A stretch of DNA of 64,000 bases, taken from assembly GCF_900114415.1 (NCBI RefSeq), contig NZ_FOSZ01000004.1, positions 124,001 through 188,000 of the forward strand, read 5' to 3'. Both the position numbers and the translations under genes were made by a program. How positions within the stretch are numbered: position 1 is the first letter of the stretch; each line of letters opens with the position of its first letter. Below are positions 17,220 to 24,865 of the stretch, one piece after another. The notes beneath the pieces are model-generated. The model was not told where the DNA came from. It saw only the letters and a list, made by a program, of their open reading frames with translations, and made no database searches. Origin of the DNA: Shimia haliotis. Its GTDB lineage: Bacteria > Pseudomonadota > Alphaproteobacteria > Rhodobacterales > Rhodobacteraceae.

Positions 17220-18206
17220 CTAGCCCAGCAGCCCCTCTTTGCGGAACAGGTCTTTGACGTCAACTTCGGGACGTGCGCCGTAGTGGCTGATGACCTCGGC
17301 GGCCGCGATGCAGCCCATGCGACCTGAAACCTCAAGGCTTTGACCTGTGGCCACGCCGTAAAGGAATCCGCAAGCGAACTGGTCGCCGGCGCCGGTGGCG
17401 TCCACGGGAACAATTTCGTTCACAGGCACGGTGACTTCTTCGTCGCCAGAGACAAGCACAACGTCTTGGCCAGAGCGGGTGCACACCACCATGCCGCAAT
17501 CCTGCGCGGCCTGTTCGAGAGCGGCGCCAAGATCGGTTTCATAGAGCGACGCCCATTCGTGTTCGTTGCCGATCACGAAATCGAGCTCTTTCACCAGACG
17601 CCGGAAATCGTCGCGATGACGTTCCACACAGAACGGATCCGATAGGGCGATGCCCGCCTTGCCGCCGCCGTCGCGGCACAGTTTGGCCGCACGTTCAAAA
17701 GCTTCTTTGCCTTTGGGCTTGTCGTAAAGATAGCCCTCAAGGAACAGGAGTTGCGCGTGGCCGGCGACATCGTCGGACACGTCGTCGGGGCCAACCTCAG
17801 AAGAAATCCCAAGATACGTATTCATCGAGCGCTCGCCATCGGGGCTGACAAAAATCATTGAGCGCGAGGTGGGCAATGCATCGCCTTGCACCAGAGGGTT
17901 CACAAAATCCGTGCCGTCTGCCTGCATTTCGCTGGCGTAGAACTGGCCCAGCGCATCGTCGCTGACGCGGCCGATGAAGCCAGTGGACAGACCAAGCGCC
18001 CCGAGACCCGCGAGAGTGTTGGCCACTGAGCCGCCGGGCGCCTGTTTGCGATTGGTCATCGCTCCATAAAGCATCTCGCCCCGCTCTTTTTCCACGAGCT
18101 GCATGATGCCTTTCTGAATGCCCATAAGGTCCAGAAAGCTGTCGTCAGATTGGCTGATGACGTCCACGACGGCGTTGCCGATACCGACAACCTGATAATT
18201 TTTCAT
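17220..18206 (-). CDS. PfkB family kinase, adenosine kinase-like
   Basis: A 328-residue ribokinase-family (PfkB) sugar or nucleoside kinase. The N-terminus has VVGIGNAVVDVISQ, the middle has APGGSVANTLAGLGALG (substrate site), and the C-terminus has PVDATGAGDQFACGFLYG with the catalytic Asp. The pattern with MKNYQVVGIGNA is typical of alphaproteobacterial adenosine kinases. I use the ATG at 18206, which overlaps the nth stop by ATGA; a longer frame from 18305 runs inside nth and is rejected. Co-translation with endonuclease III is clear from the overlap. Adenosine kinase would fit purine salvage with the ade/amn pair elsewhere in the window, but the substrate is inferred. Confidence 0.85.
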   Translation of the reverse strand: MKNYQVVGIGNAVVDVISQSDDSFLDLMGIQKGIMQLVEKERGEMLYGAMTNRKQAPGGSVANTLAGLGALGLSTGFIGRVSDDALGQFYASEMQADGTDFVNPLVQGDALPTSRSMIFVSPDGERSMNTYLGISSEVGPDDVSDDVAGHAQLLFLEGYLYDKPKGKEAFERAAKLCRDGGGKAGIALSDPFCVERHRDDFRRLVKELDFVIGNEHEWASLYETDLGAALEQAAQDCGMVVCTRSGQDVVLVSGDEEVTVPVNEIVPVDATGAGDQFACGFLYGVATGQSLEVSGRMGCIAAAEVISHYGARPEVDVKDLFRKEGLLG

Positions 18207-18847
18207 AGGTTCTTGTCCTCGAACTGACAGAGATCTCGAATAAGGCAGTTGCCACACATGGGTTTGCGCGCCTTGCAGACGTAGCGGCCATGCAGGATCA
18301 TCCAATGATGGGCGTGCAGTTGAAAGTCCACCGGAATATGATCCTCAATGGCGCGTTCAACGGCGACAACATCTTTGCCGGGGCACACGCCTGAACGATT
18401 GCCAAAACGGAAAATATGGGTGTCCACCGCTTGCGCCGGATATCGCCACCACATGTTGAGCACCACATTGGCGGTTTTGCGACCAACGCCCGGCAGGCTT
18501 TCAAGAGCGGCGCGTGAACAAGGCACCTCGCCGCCATAGTCGTCGACCAAAATGCGGCTTAGCTTCATCACGTTTTTGGCTTTGTTGCGAAAGAGCCCGA
18601 TGGTTTTGATATGCTCGATCAGCTGCTCTTCACCCAAATCCAGCATCTTCTGCGGCGTGTCCGCCACTTTGAAAAGCTCTTTGGTCGCGCGGTTCACGCC
18701 AACATCGGTGGCCTGAGCCGACAGCGCCACAGCCACCACCAACGTATAGACGTTGACGTGATCCAGCTCGCCTTTGGGTTCGGCTTCTGCTGCCTCAAAC
18801 CGCGTGAAAATCTCGCGGATCGTGTGATAATCAAGTTGCTTTGCCAT
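18203..18847 (-). CDS. nth: Endonuclease III (DNA glycosylase/AP lyase)
   Basis: A 214-residue base-excision repair enzyme that removes oxidised pyrimidines. The helix-hairpin-helix LPGVGRKTANVVLN carries the catalytic Lys (residue 124), and VDTHIFRFGNR carries the catalytic Asp (residue 142). The C-terminal iron-sulfur loop is visible as CKARKPMCGNC followed by a fourth Cys in LCQF. Length is normal for the family. It is upstream of, and overlaps by four bases, the adenosine kinase-like gene. Confidence 0.96.
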   Translation of the reverse strand: MAKQLDYHTIREIFTRFEAAEAEPKGELDHVNVYTLVVAVALSAQATDVGVNRATKELFKVADTPQKMLDLGEEQLIEHIKTIGLFRNKAKNVMKLSRILVDDYGGEVPCSRAALESLPGVGRKTANVVLNMWWRYPAQAVDTHIFRFGNRSGVCPGKDVVAVERAIEDHIPVDFQLHAHHWMILHGRYVCKARKPMCGNCLIRDLCQFEDKNL

Positions 18848-18902
18848 GACTTGTCTAAAGCACGGAGCGCCGGTTCAGGCAACAGGCGCTGCGCGGCAGC
18901 TT

Positions 18903-19682
18903 CTATTTCTGCTGCCCGTCACGGACCATCGCCTCGATTTTGTCGAGCCGCGCCAAAACCTCGTCGCGGTAATTACCGGTCTCTTCTTCGGCTTCGACGT
19001 GATGGGCGTCCTGCATCGAGTTCACCACAAGACCTACAACAAGGTTCAGCACCACAAAGGTGGTCAACAGAATGAAGGGCACAAAGAACATCCATGCGAA
19101 GGGGAACACCTCCATCACGGGGCGCACAATGCCCATGGACCAGCTTTCAAGCGTCATGATCTGAAACAGCGAGTAGCCGGATTTACCAAGTGTGCCGAAC
19201 CAAACGGGGAAGGCCTCGCCAAAGAGTTTGGTCGCCATGACCGCGCCGATGTAAAAAATCAGCGCCATCAGCAGAAACACCGAGCCCATGCCCGGCAACG
19301 CATTCAACAGACCTTCGATGACACGGCGCAGAGAGGGCGCGACGGACACGACACGCAGCAAACGCAGGATGCGCAACGCCCGCAGAACTGCGAGGCCCTG
19401 CGCCGCGGGCACCAAGGCAATTCCCACAATCACGAAATCAAAGAGGTTCCAGCCGTCGCGGAAGAACTGGCCACGTTGCACAAAAAGCTTGGCAAGGATT
19501 TCGATCACAAAAATCGCCAGACACAGCGTGTCGAGAAAAACCAGAACGGGGCCGATTGCCTCCATCATGGGCTTGGATGTTTCCAAACCGAGAATGATCG
19601 CGTTGAAGAGGATGACCCCGAGAATGGCATTGCGGAATGTCGGGCGATCGATAAACGCCCCGATTTTGTCCCTAAGGGTCAT
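18903..19682 (-). CDS. Bacterial voltage-gated sodium channel (NavBac)
   Basis: A single-domain six-helix cation channel of 259 residues. The S4 voltage sensor has arginines every third residue: RALRILRLLR at residues 101-110. The pore filter is TLESWSM at 177-183, identical to the Na+-selective filter of NavAb and NavMs. After S6 (FILLTTFVVLNLVVGLVVNS) the C-terminus is acidic and then forms a heptad-like stretch (VLARLDKIEAMVRDGQQK), as in the coiled-coil tetramerisation tail of this family. It should assemble as a homotetramer in the inner membrane. A promoter or Shine-Dalgarno AGGAC precedes the ATG. Several roseobacters are known to carry such channels. Confidence 0.94.
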   Translation of the reverse strand: MTLRDKIGAFIDRPTFRNAILGVILFNAIILGLETSKPMMEAIGPVLVFLDTLCLAIFVIEILAKLFVQRGQFFRDGWNLFDFVIVGIALVPAAQGLAVLRALRILRLLRVVSVAPSLRRVIEGLLNALPGMGSVFLLMALIFYIGAVMATKLFGEAFPVWFGTLGKSGYSLFQIMTLESWSMGIVRPVMEVFPFAWMFFVPFILLTTFVVLNLVVGLVVNSMQDAHHVEAEEETGNYRDEVLARLDKIEAMVRDGQQK

Positions 19683-19774
19683 GCAGAAGTCCTAGTTGTT
19701 GCGCAGTGGCGACGGTGTCGCCTTCATATGGGAGGGGCGCGTCCTTTCGCAAGGCGCGCCCCGTGATTTCGGGT

Positions 19775-20623
19775 TTAGGGATCAGGCTTCCAGCCGGGCG
19801 GTCCAAACAAACGCCCGCGCAGTTCCCGTCCGGATTTGGCGTTGCGGATGTCTTTCCACAGCGCCGGAATTTCGCTGAACCAGACTTTCACCGGATTTTG
19901 GCTGTCGAAATCCGTGGTCAGACCGTATCGGGGGCGTTCTTCTTCAACCTGAAAGCTGCCGAACATGCGATCCCAGATGATCGAAATGCCACCGTAGTTT
20001 TTGTCTAGATACTTGTTGTCACAGCCATGGTGCACGCGGTGGTGGCTTGGGGTGTTCAGCACCCATTCCAGTGGGCCGAGTTTGCCAATCAGTTCTGTGT
20101 GCAACCACGTCTGATAAGCCTGAACGAGGATCACGGACCCAAGCACTACGTCGGGGCTAAACCCGATCAAGATCATCGGAATGTGGGCGATGAAGGACCA
20201 CAGGCTTTCCAGCGGGCCAAACCGGATCGATGTGATAATGTTGTAATCCCGGCTGGAGTGATGCACCGCGTGCTGTGTCCAGAGCAGACGCACCTGATGG
20301 GCGATGCGGTGTTCCCAATAGTAGGTGAAATCCGCAAGCACGATCGCCAGAACTATCCATGGCAGCGTCGACGGAAGATGCCAGCTCACCACGGTTTCGC
20401 TGAAGACATAAAGCCCAAAGTAAAGCGCGGTCATCATTGTGACTTCCAGCAACAGGTAAGGCACCTGAGTGCTGGCGCTGGCAAGCATCTCTAGAAACGT
20501 TTTGCCCTTGAGAGAGCCCTTGAACCACGCTTCTGCAATTTCGATCACAAGGATCAACCCACCCAACGTGAAGAACACCTCGTCTATCTGTTCGGCCAAC
20601 GCCATAAATGCTTCGGGGGTCAT
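19775..20623 (-). CDS. Sterol desaturase / fatty acid hydroxylase family protein
   Basis: An integral-membrane di-iron oxygenase-like protein of 282 residues. The three histidine clusters are readable: HRIAH, HAVHHSS and HHRVHHG, the family's eight-histidine iron ligands. Four or more hydrophobic segments surround them. I selected ATG 20623 because GGAGG lies six bases ahead and the longer frame lies in the neighbour. The start overlaps the TetR stop by ATGA, so the regulator and enzyme are co-translated. Such proteins hydroxylate or desaturate membrane lipids (sterols, ornithine lipids, carotenoids, ether lipids); which lipid is unknown here. Confidence 0.87.
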   Translation of the reverse strand: MTPEAFMALAEQIDEVFFTLGGLILVIEIAEAWFKGSLKGKTFLEMLASASTQVPYLLLEVTMMTALYFGLYVFSETVVSWHLPSTLPWIVLAIVLADFTYYWEHRIAHQVRLLWTQHAVHHSSRDYNIITSIRFGPLESLWSFIAHIPMILIGFSPDVVLGSVILVQAYQTWLHTELIGKLGPLEWVLNTPSHHRVHHGCDNKYLDKNYGGISIIWDRMFGSFQVEEERPRYGLTTDFDSQNPVKVWFSEIPALWKDIRNAKSGRELRGRLFGPPGWKPDP

Positions 20624-21165
20624 TTTCCGCCTCCTACTCCGGTTGTCAGTGTTCGCCACGCAAGATCCGCGGCTTGTTTTGGTGTGGCGTCTTCGGATTT
20701 CACCATCTCCCAAGCCGCAAACAGCAGGGCGTCAAAGCTTTGGGCAATCCATGCGCTTGGCACGTCTGGCGCAAAGCCGCCTTCGGATTTGGCCTGCTCA
20801 ATCGCGTGTATCATTTCATGCTTTTGCCGCTCTGTTTCAGCTGCCAGCGCCGGTGAGTTTACGGATGGCCAGTCTTCCAAAAAATGCGCGCGATTGGCCA
20901 AAGGGATCATCGCGGCCATGCCAAGTCGCAGGGCCTCGGTATAAGTTTCGGCCTCTGCGGCGGCTGTTTCAAACACGTCGTCCAGTTCGCGCATCGCCTG
21001 AATGGCCATGGCGGTCAGCAATTCGTCCCGACCGCTGAAGTGGCGATGTAATGTAGCGCGGCCGACCCCTGCTTCGGCAGCCACATCGGTCAAAGTCGCG
21101 GTCGGTGTGTCGTCAAAGACAGAAAACGCAGCCTCAAGAATGGCCTCTGCGGTTTTTTCAATCAT
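20620..21165 (-). CDS. TetR/AcrR family transcriptional regulator
   Basis: A 181-residue TetR repressor. The N-terminal helix-turn-helix is TLTDVAAEAGVGRATLHRHF around residues 24-43, followed by GRDELLTAM. The C-terminal ligand domain is variable. I use the ATG at 21165, preceded by GGAGAGGGT; a TTG at 21177 is the longer alternative. It precedes the lipid hydroxylase gene with a four-base overlap. Two palindromic sites lie 33 to 68 bases upstream of its start, so it probably represses its own operon. Confidence 0.9.
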   Translation of the reverse strand: MIEKTAEAILEAAFSVFDDTPTATLTDVAAEAGVGRATLHRHFSGRDELLTAMAIQAMRELDDVFETAAAEAETYTEALRLGMAAMIPLANRAHFLEDWPSVNSPALAAETERQKHEMIHAIEQAKSEGGFAPDVPSAWIAQSFDALLFAAWEMVKSEDATPKQAADLAWRTLTTGVGGGK

Positions 21166-21196
21166 AACCCTCTCCAATCAGGTTGCTTCTCTGATG

Positions 21197-21233
21197 TGAG
21201 ACATAGGTGTCTCATTTGAGACTTCAATGTCTA
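21197..21233. promoter_or_regulatory. Tandem palindromic operator upstream of the TetR gene
   Basis: TGAGACA-TAGG-TGTCTCA (21197-21214) is a perfect seven-base inverted repeat. A second, weaker one follows at 21218-21233: GAGAC-TTCAAT-GTCTA. They share the AGAC/GTCT half-site and lie between the TetR start and the divergent Ada-like gene. The most likely ligand is the TetR protein encoded next to them. This is inference from position and symmetry. Confidence 0.75.
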
Positions 21234-21308
21234 CTTTTCATATTTCCGCATGTTTCGGGTCGATAGAACCGCGCGGCAGGCATAGTTTGAGGGCAAAGGA
21301 GAGCCGCC

Positions 21309-22166
21309 ATGAACGATATGAGCGAAGGATATCACTACCATGTCATGCGCCGCGCCATCGAATTGATTGACGCCCACAGCGCCGATGGGGGGGATGTTTT
21401 GTCTTTAGAGCAGCTGGCCAACGAAATGGGCATGAGCCCTGCGCATTTTCAGCGACTGTTCACAAAGTGGACCGGAGTCAGCCCGAAGAAATACCAACAA
21501 TATTTGACGTTGGGCCACGCCAAGGTGCTGTTGAGGGAGCGTTTTACAACTTTGGAAACGGCAGGGTCCGTGGGCCTGTCGGGATCTGGCCGCCTGCATG
21601 ATCTTTTTTTGCGGTGGGAAGCCATGAGCCCGGGGGATTATGCCCGCCACGGTGACGGTCTGACGATCTATTGGGGCTGGTTTGAAAGCCCCTTTGGTCT
21701 GGCTTTGGTGATGGGCACCGAAAAAGGGTTGTGCGGCATCGGGTTTGCCGCGGAAATGGGAGAAGAGGCGACAATGGAAGATCTCGCCTCCCGCTGGCCC
21801 AAAGCCAATTTCGTCGAGGATCCGATGTTCCTGCGCCCTTGGGTGCTGGCGGCCTTTCAGGCGGAATCCGGGGATCAGGACAAGGTGCCTGTGTATATGA
21901 TCGGCACCAGCCTGCAGATCAAAGTCTGGGAAGCCCTGATGCGCATCCCGTCGGGTGAAGTGACAACCTATTCCGAAATCGCACGCGCCATCGGCAACCC
22001 GCGCGCCGTGCGTGCGGTGGGGACGGCAGTTGGGCGCAATCCGGTGAGCTGGCTCATTCCGTGTCACCGCGCAATGCGCAAGTCAGGCGGGTTGGGCGGA
22101 TACCATTGGGGGGTGCCCGTTAAGCGAGCGCTTCTGGCATATGAGGCGGCGCGGGCGGAGGCCTAG
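21309..22166 (+). CDS. Ada-like O6-methylguanine-DNA methyltransferase with N-terminal AraC domain
   Basis: A 285-residue protein. An N-terminal AraC-type helix-turn-helix (LSLEQLANEMGMSPAHFQRL, about residues 32-51) is joined to a methylguanine methyltransferase domain. The suicide Cys is in IPCHRAMR (PCHR at residues 251-254), preceded by PSGEVTTYSEIA. The zinc phosphotriester domain of E. coli Ada (N-Ada 10) is absent, so this is the two-domain form common in many proteobacteria. A good GGAG site precedes ATG 21309. It repairs O6-alkylguanine in the cytoplasm and may also act as a regulator. Confidence 0.9.
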   Translation: MNDMSEGYHYHVMRRAIELIDAHSADGGDVLSLEQLANEMGMSPAHFQRLFTKWTGVSPKKYQQYLTLGHAKVLLRERFTTLETAGSVGLSGSGRLHDLFLRWEAMSPGDYARHGDGLTIYWGWFESPFGLALVMGTEKGLCGIGFAAEMGEEATMEDLASRWPKANFVEDPMFLRPWVLAAFQAESGDQDKVPVYMIGTSLQIKVWEALMRIPSGEVTTYSEIARAIGNPRAVRAVGTAVGRNPVSWLIPCHRAMRKSGGLGGYHWGVPVKRALLAYEAARAEA

Positions 22167-22288
22167 ATCACGGCAATTTTCGGCGCTTTTTTGCCGACAC
22201 GAGCGCCAGAACGCTTGGGACAATGCGTCCGATGACCTATAATTACGACAAAGCCGGACCAAACCGGCGCTATATTTGAGGCATCGAC

Positions 22289-22933
22289 ATGAAGAAATTC
22301 ACACTCACCCTGTGTTCCGTTTCGCTTGTGGCTCTGACCGCATGCACCGATCCGGCTTATGTGACGGGTGACGGCGGCGGCAACAAGACCGTGAACGGCG
22401 CAATTATCGGCGGTATCCTTGGCGCAGGGCTGTCGGCCGCGACCAAAAATGACCCGCTGATCGGCGCCGCGGTGGGCGCGGGAGCGGGTGCACTGATCGG
22501 CAACAACCTCGCCAAACAGGAAGCCGAACTGCGCGCGCAATTGGATGATGACGTGCGCATCGAAAACACCGGCGACCGTCTTATTCTAACCATGCCGCAG
22601 GACATTCTGTTTGACGTGGACAGCGCCAATGTCAGCGCCAGCCTGACCGACGACCTAGGCAAGGTGGCCTCCAGCGTGAACCAATATCCGGACACCACGG
22701 TGCAGATTCTCGGTCACACTGACAACACCGGTTCAGCCGAACACAATAAGGGCCTTTCGCAACGCCGTGCCAACGCGGTCGCGGATGTGTTGATGGACGG
22801 GGGCGTGCCGTTTGGCCGGATCGAAGCCATCGGTCGTGGCGAGGATCAACCAATAGCCTCCAATCTGGACGATGCGGGCCGCCGCCAGAACCGGCGCGTC
22901 GAAATTGTCATCCTGCCAAACGCGACGACCTGA
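22289..22933 (+). CDS. OmpA family outer-membrane lipoprotein (YiaD-like)
   Basis: A 214-residue lipoprotein. The N-terminal signal ends in a lipobox with Cys (VALTACTD, Cys near residue 19). A glycine-rich domain follows (IIGGILGAGLSAAT and AAVGAGAGALIG, typical of the Gly-zipper/YMGG families), and then the peptidoglycan-binding OmpA C-terminal domain (ILGHTDNTGSAEHNKGLSQRRA, with the diaminopimelate-binding Asp and Arg). It is probably anchored in the outer membrane and contacts peptidoglycan. GAGG is a few bases ahead of the start. Confidence 0.9.
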   Translation: MKKFTLTLCSVSLVALTACTDPAYVTGDGGGNKTVNGAIIGGILGAGLSAATKNDPLIGAAVGAGAGALIGNNLAKQEAELRAQLDDDVRIENTGDRLILTMPQDILFDVDSANVSASLTDDLGKVASSVNQYPDTTVQILGHTDNTGSAEHNKGLSQRRANAVADVLMDGGVPFGRIEAIGRGEDQPIASNLDDAGRRQNRRVEIVILPNATT

Positions 22934-22957
22934 TCGCAGGCAAATGATTAAAAAATC

Positions 22958-22987
22958 AAGGCGTCGCTTGTCAGCGGCGCCTTTTTT
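22958..22987 (+). terminator. Rho-independent terminator after the OmpA lipoprotein gene
   Basis: AAGGCGTCGC, loop TTGTCA, then GCGGCGCCTT form a ten-base stem with one wobble pair, followed by a run of six T residues (22982-22987). It lies 25 bases after the lipoprotein stop. Confidence 0.85.
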
Positions 22988-23025
22988 GATACCTCTATGG
23001 GCGCACAGACGAACAGGATGTCCTC

Positions 23026-23565
23026 ATGCCCCATACCCTTCTTGGCCTGTCCGGCGCGCTCCGCACCGGATCTACCAACTCAGCGCTCCTGCGCGAAGCC
23101 GCGCGGCTTTACGGCGCTGCAAGTTATGCAGAGGCGGATCTGAACCTGCCCCTTTATGACGGAGACCTCGAAGACGAGGACGGCCTTCCGGAGGCGGTGA
23201 ACCGGTTGGTGACACAGATTGCGGCGGCTGACGCGGTGTTGATCTCGACGCCGGAATACAACGGCGCAGTGACTGGCGTTCTGAAAAACGCGCTGGACTG
23301 GATCAGCCGTCATTCCAACAAACCGATGGTTGGCAAACCCACAGCTCTGATGAGTGCTGCCGCAGGCCGCGCGGGCGGAGTGCGGGCGCAAACCATGTTG
23401 CGCAGCTGTCTTGTGGCTTTTCGTCCACGTATTACCCTAGCGCCGGAAGTAGGCATTGCCGACAGCGGTGCTGCCTTTGACGAAAACGGGCATTTTACCA
23501 GTGACCGCTACACGGCCTCGGTGCAGACCCTGATGGATGCGCTGAAGGCGGACGTCACCGCATAA
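23026..23565 (+). CDS. NADPH-dependent FMN reductase family protein
   Basis: A 179-residue flavodoxin-like oxidoreductase. The FMN phosphate loop is GALRTGSTNSALLR at residues 9-22, and the isoalloxazine-side motif is STPEYNGAVTGVLKNALDW, both typical of the NAD(P)H-dependent FMN reductase family that includes chromate and azo reductases. There is no signal peptide. A 3'-end element copy follows. The physiological substrate, perhaps quinones or metal oxyanions, is not evident. Confidence 0.87.
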   Translation: MPHTLLGLSGALRTGSTNSALLREAARLYGAASYAEADLNLPLYDGDLEDEDGLPEAVNRLVTQIAAADAVLISTPEYNGAVTGVLKNALDWISRHSNKPMVGKPTALMSAAAGRAGGVRAQTMLRSCLVAFRPRITLAPEVGIADSGAAFDENGHFTSDRYTASVQTLMDALKADVTA

Positions 23566-23626
23566 GGGGCGTTGCCCCTGCAACAGCAAGCTGTCGCTAC
23601 CCCAGAGTATTTCTGCAAGAAAGAGG
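23566..23626 (+). repeat. 3'-end element copy 4 (with hairpin)
   Basis: Directly after the FMN reductase stop, GGGGC-GTT-GCCCC (23566-23578) forms a hairpin. AGCAAGCT follows, then CCCCAGAGTATTT and CTGCAAGAAAGAGG. The layout matches the copy after the matB gene. Confidence 0.75.
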
Positions 23627-24025
23627 TCAGGGAAGCGGCACGCTTACCTCGATCAGATTGCCGTCAGGATCACGGATATAAAGCGACAGGATTGGCCCTG
23701 TCGCGCCGGTGCGTTTGATTGGGCCATCCTCGATTGGGATATTTAGGTCGGCAAAATGGGCCTGCCACAGGACAATTTCGGTGTCGCTGAGAAAACAGAG
23801 ATCAGCCGAACCTGCGGCCACGGTTGCGGCATGGGGCGCAAAAGGCGTGTTTACCTCATGCAGGTTGATCTTTTGGGTCCCGAATTTGAGCGCCCAGCGC
23901 GTTGATCCGTCAGCAGGCGTAAACTGCTCCGCCTGCATGCCCAGCGCGTCGGAATAGAAAATGATCGTGCGGGCAATATCAGTGACGCTGAGCACCAGAT
24001 GATCCAGCGATGTGACCTGTGGCAT
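23627..24025 (-). CDS. VOC family protein (glyoxalase/dioxygenase-like)
   Basis: A 132-residue protein with a single vicinal oxygen chelate fold. The start of the fold is LDHLVLSVTDIARTIIFY and the end is YIRDPDGNLIEVSVP, giving potential metal ligands His and Glu. I choose ATG 24025 because the domain begins there; upstream frame extension to 24427 lies inside the divergent gene. Short single-domain VOC proteins cover glyoxalases, antibiotic resistance proteins and dioxygenases, so the function is open. It is divergent from a MaoC-like hydratase across 42 bases. Confidence 0.83.
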   Translation of the reverse strand: MPQVTSLDHLVLSVTDIARTIIFYSDALGMQAEQFTPADGSTRWALKFGTQKINLHEVNTPFAPHAATVAAGSADLCFLSDTEIVLWQAHFADLNIPIEDGPIKRTGATGPILSLYIRDPDGNLIEVSVPLP

Positions 24026-24067
24026 GGTCTCTCTTGTCCTTGTGGGCGGCTCTGTTAGCCTGATGTC

Positions 24068-24865
24068 ATGAACCATGACAGCCCCACATTGATCCGTCAA
24101 AACGATGTTCTTGACCCCGCCCGCGCGGCGGCGTTCTGGACGGCCCTGAGCCGCGCGGACGCCCCCTGCGATCCGCTGCCACCGTTCTTTCATCAGCTCT
24201 ATTTCTGGGACGCTCAGGAACCGGCCGCTTTGGGGCGGGACGGCCATCCGAAAGTAGGCGGCATCATCCCCGACATGGGCCTCCCCCGCCGCATGTGGGC
24301 TGGCGGGCGATTGGAGTTTCACGCGCCTTTGCGGGTGGGTCTGGCGGCAGAAAAAGTCACCACACTGGACAGCAGTTTGCGCAAGGAAGGTCGCAGTGGA
24401 CCGCTGGCTTTTGTCACTTTGCGCCACGAGGTGTCACAAAACGGCGCTGTCTGTGTGCGGGAGTTTCAGGATCTTGTGTATCGCGAAGACCCCAACCCGA
24501 CCGCACCGAAACCGCAGACTCAGGCCGCGCGCACCGATGAGGTGCATACCGAAACCCAAGCCTTCGACAGCACGCTTCTGTTCCGCTACTCGGCACTGAC
24601 GTTTAATGGCCACCGCATCCACTATGATCTGGACTATGCCCGAGATGTCGAAGGATACAGCGGGCTTGTGGTGCATGGCCCGCTTCTGGCACAGCTTTTG
24701 ATGCTGATGGCGCAGCGGCAGCTTGGCAAGCTCACGTCCTTCAGTTTCCGAGCCGCCTCACCGCTCATGCATTTTGAAACCGCCACGTTGTGCTGGGGCG
24801 GGGATGACACGTGTTGGGTGCGCGGGCCGGACGGGCGGCTGGTGATGAGCGCCGAGGCGACCTAG
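24068..24865 (+). CDS. MaoC/FAS1-like dehydratase (mesaconyl-C4-CoA or itaconyl-CoA hydratase type)
   Basis: A 265-residue hotdog-fold protein. The N-terminal half has PPFFHQLYFW and GGIIPDMGLPRRMWAGG; the C-terminal half has the hydratase motif with catalytic residues RYSALTFNGHRIHYDLDYA, and then YSGLVVHGPLLAQLL. This double-hotdog pattern is typical of the beta-methylmalyl/mesaconyl-C4-CoA and itaconyl-CoA hydratase group. It would act on a short branched dicarboxyl-CoA in the cytoplasm. Its stop overlaps by four bases the stop of the convergent FAD oxidoreductase. The exact substrate is inferred only. Confidence 0.75.
   Translation: MNHDSPTLIRQNDVLDPARAAAFWTALSRADAPCDPLPPFFHQLYFWDAQEPAALGRDGHPKVGGIIPDMGLPRRMWAGGRLEFHAPLRVGLAAEKVTTLDSSLRKEGRSGPLAFVTLRHEVSQNGAVCVREFQDLVYREDPNPTAPKPQTQAARTDEVHTETQAFDSTLLFRYSALTFNGHRIHYDLDYARDVEGYSGLVVHGPLLAQLLMLMAQRQLGKLTSFSFRAASPLMHFETATLCWGGDDTCWVRGPDGRLVMSAEAT

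Noticed and set aside
20623-20713. Upstream extension of the lipid hydroxylase frame
   Set aside because: A strong GGAGG site and the ATGA overlap with the TetR gene fix the start at 20623; the extension lies in TetR coding DNA.
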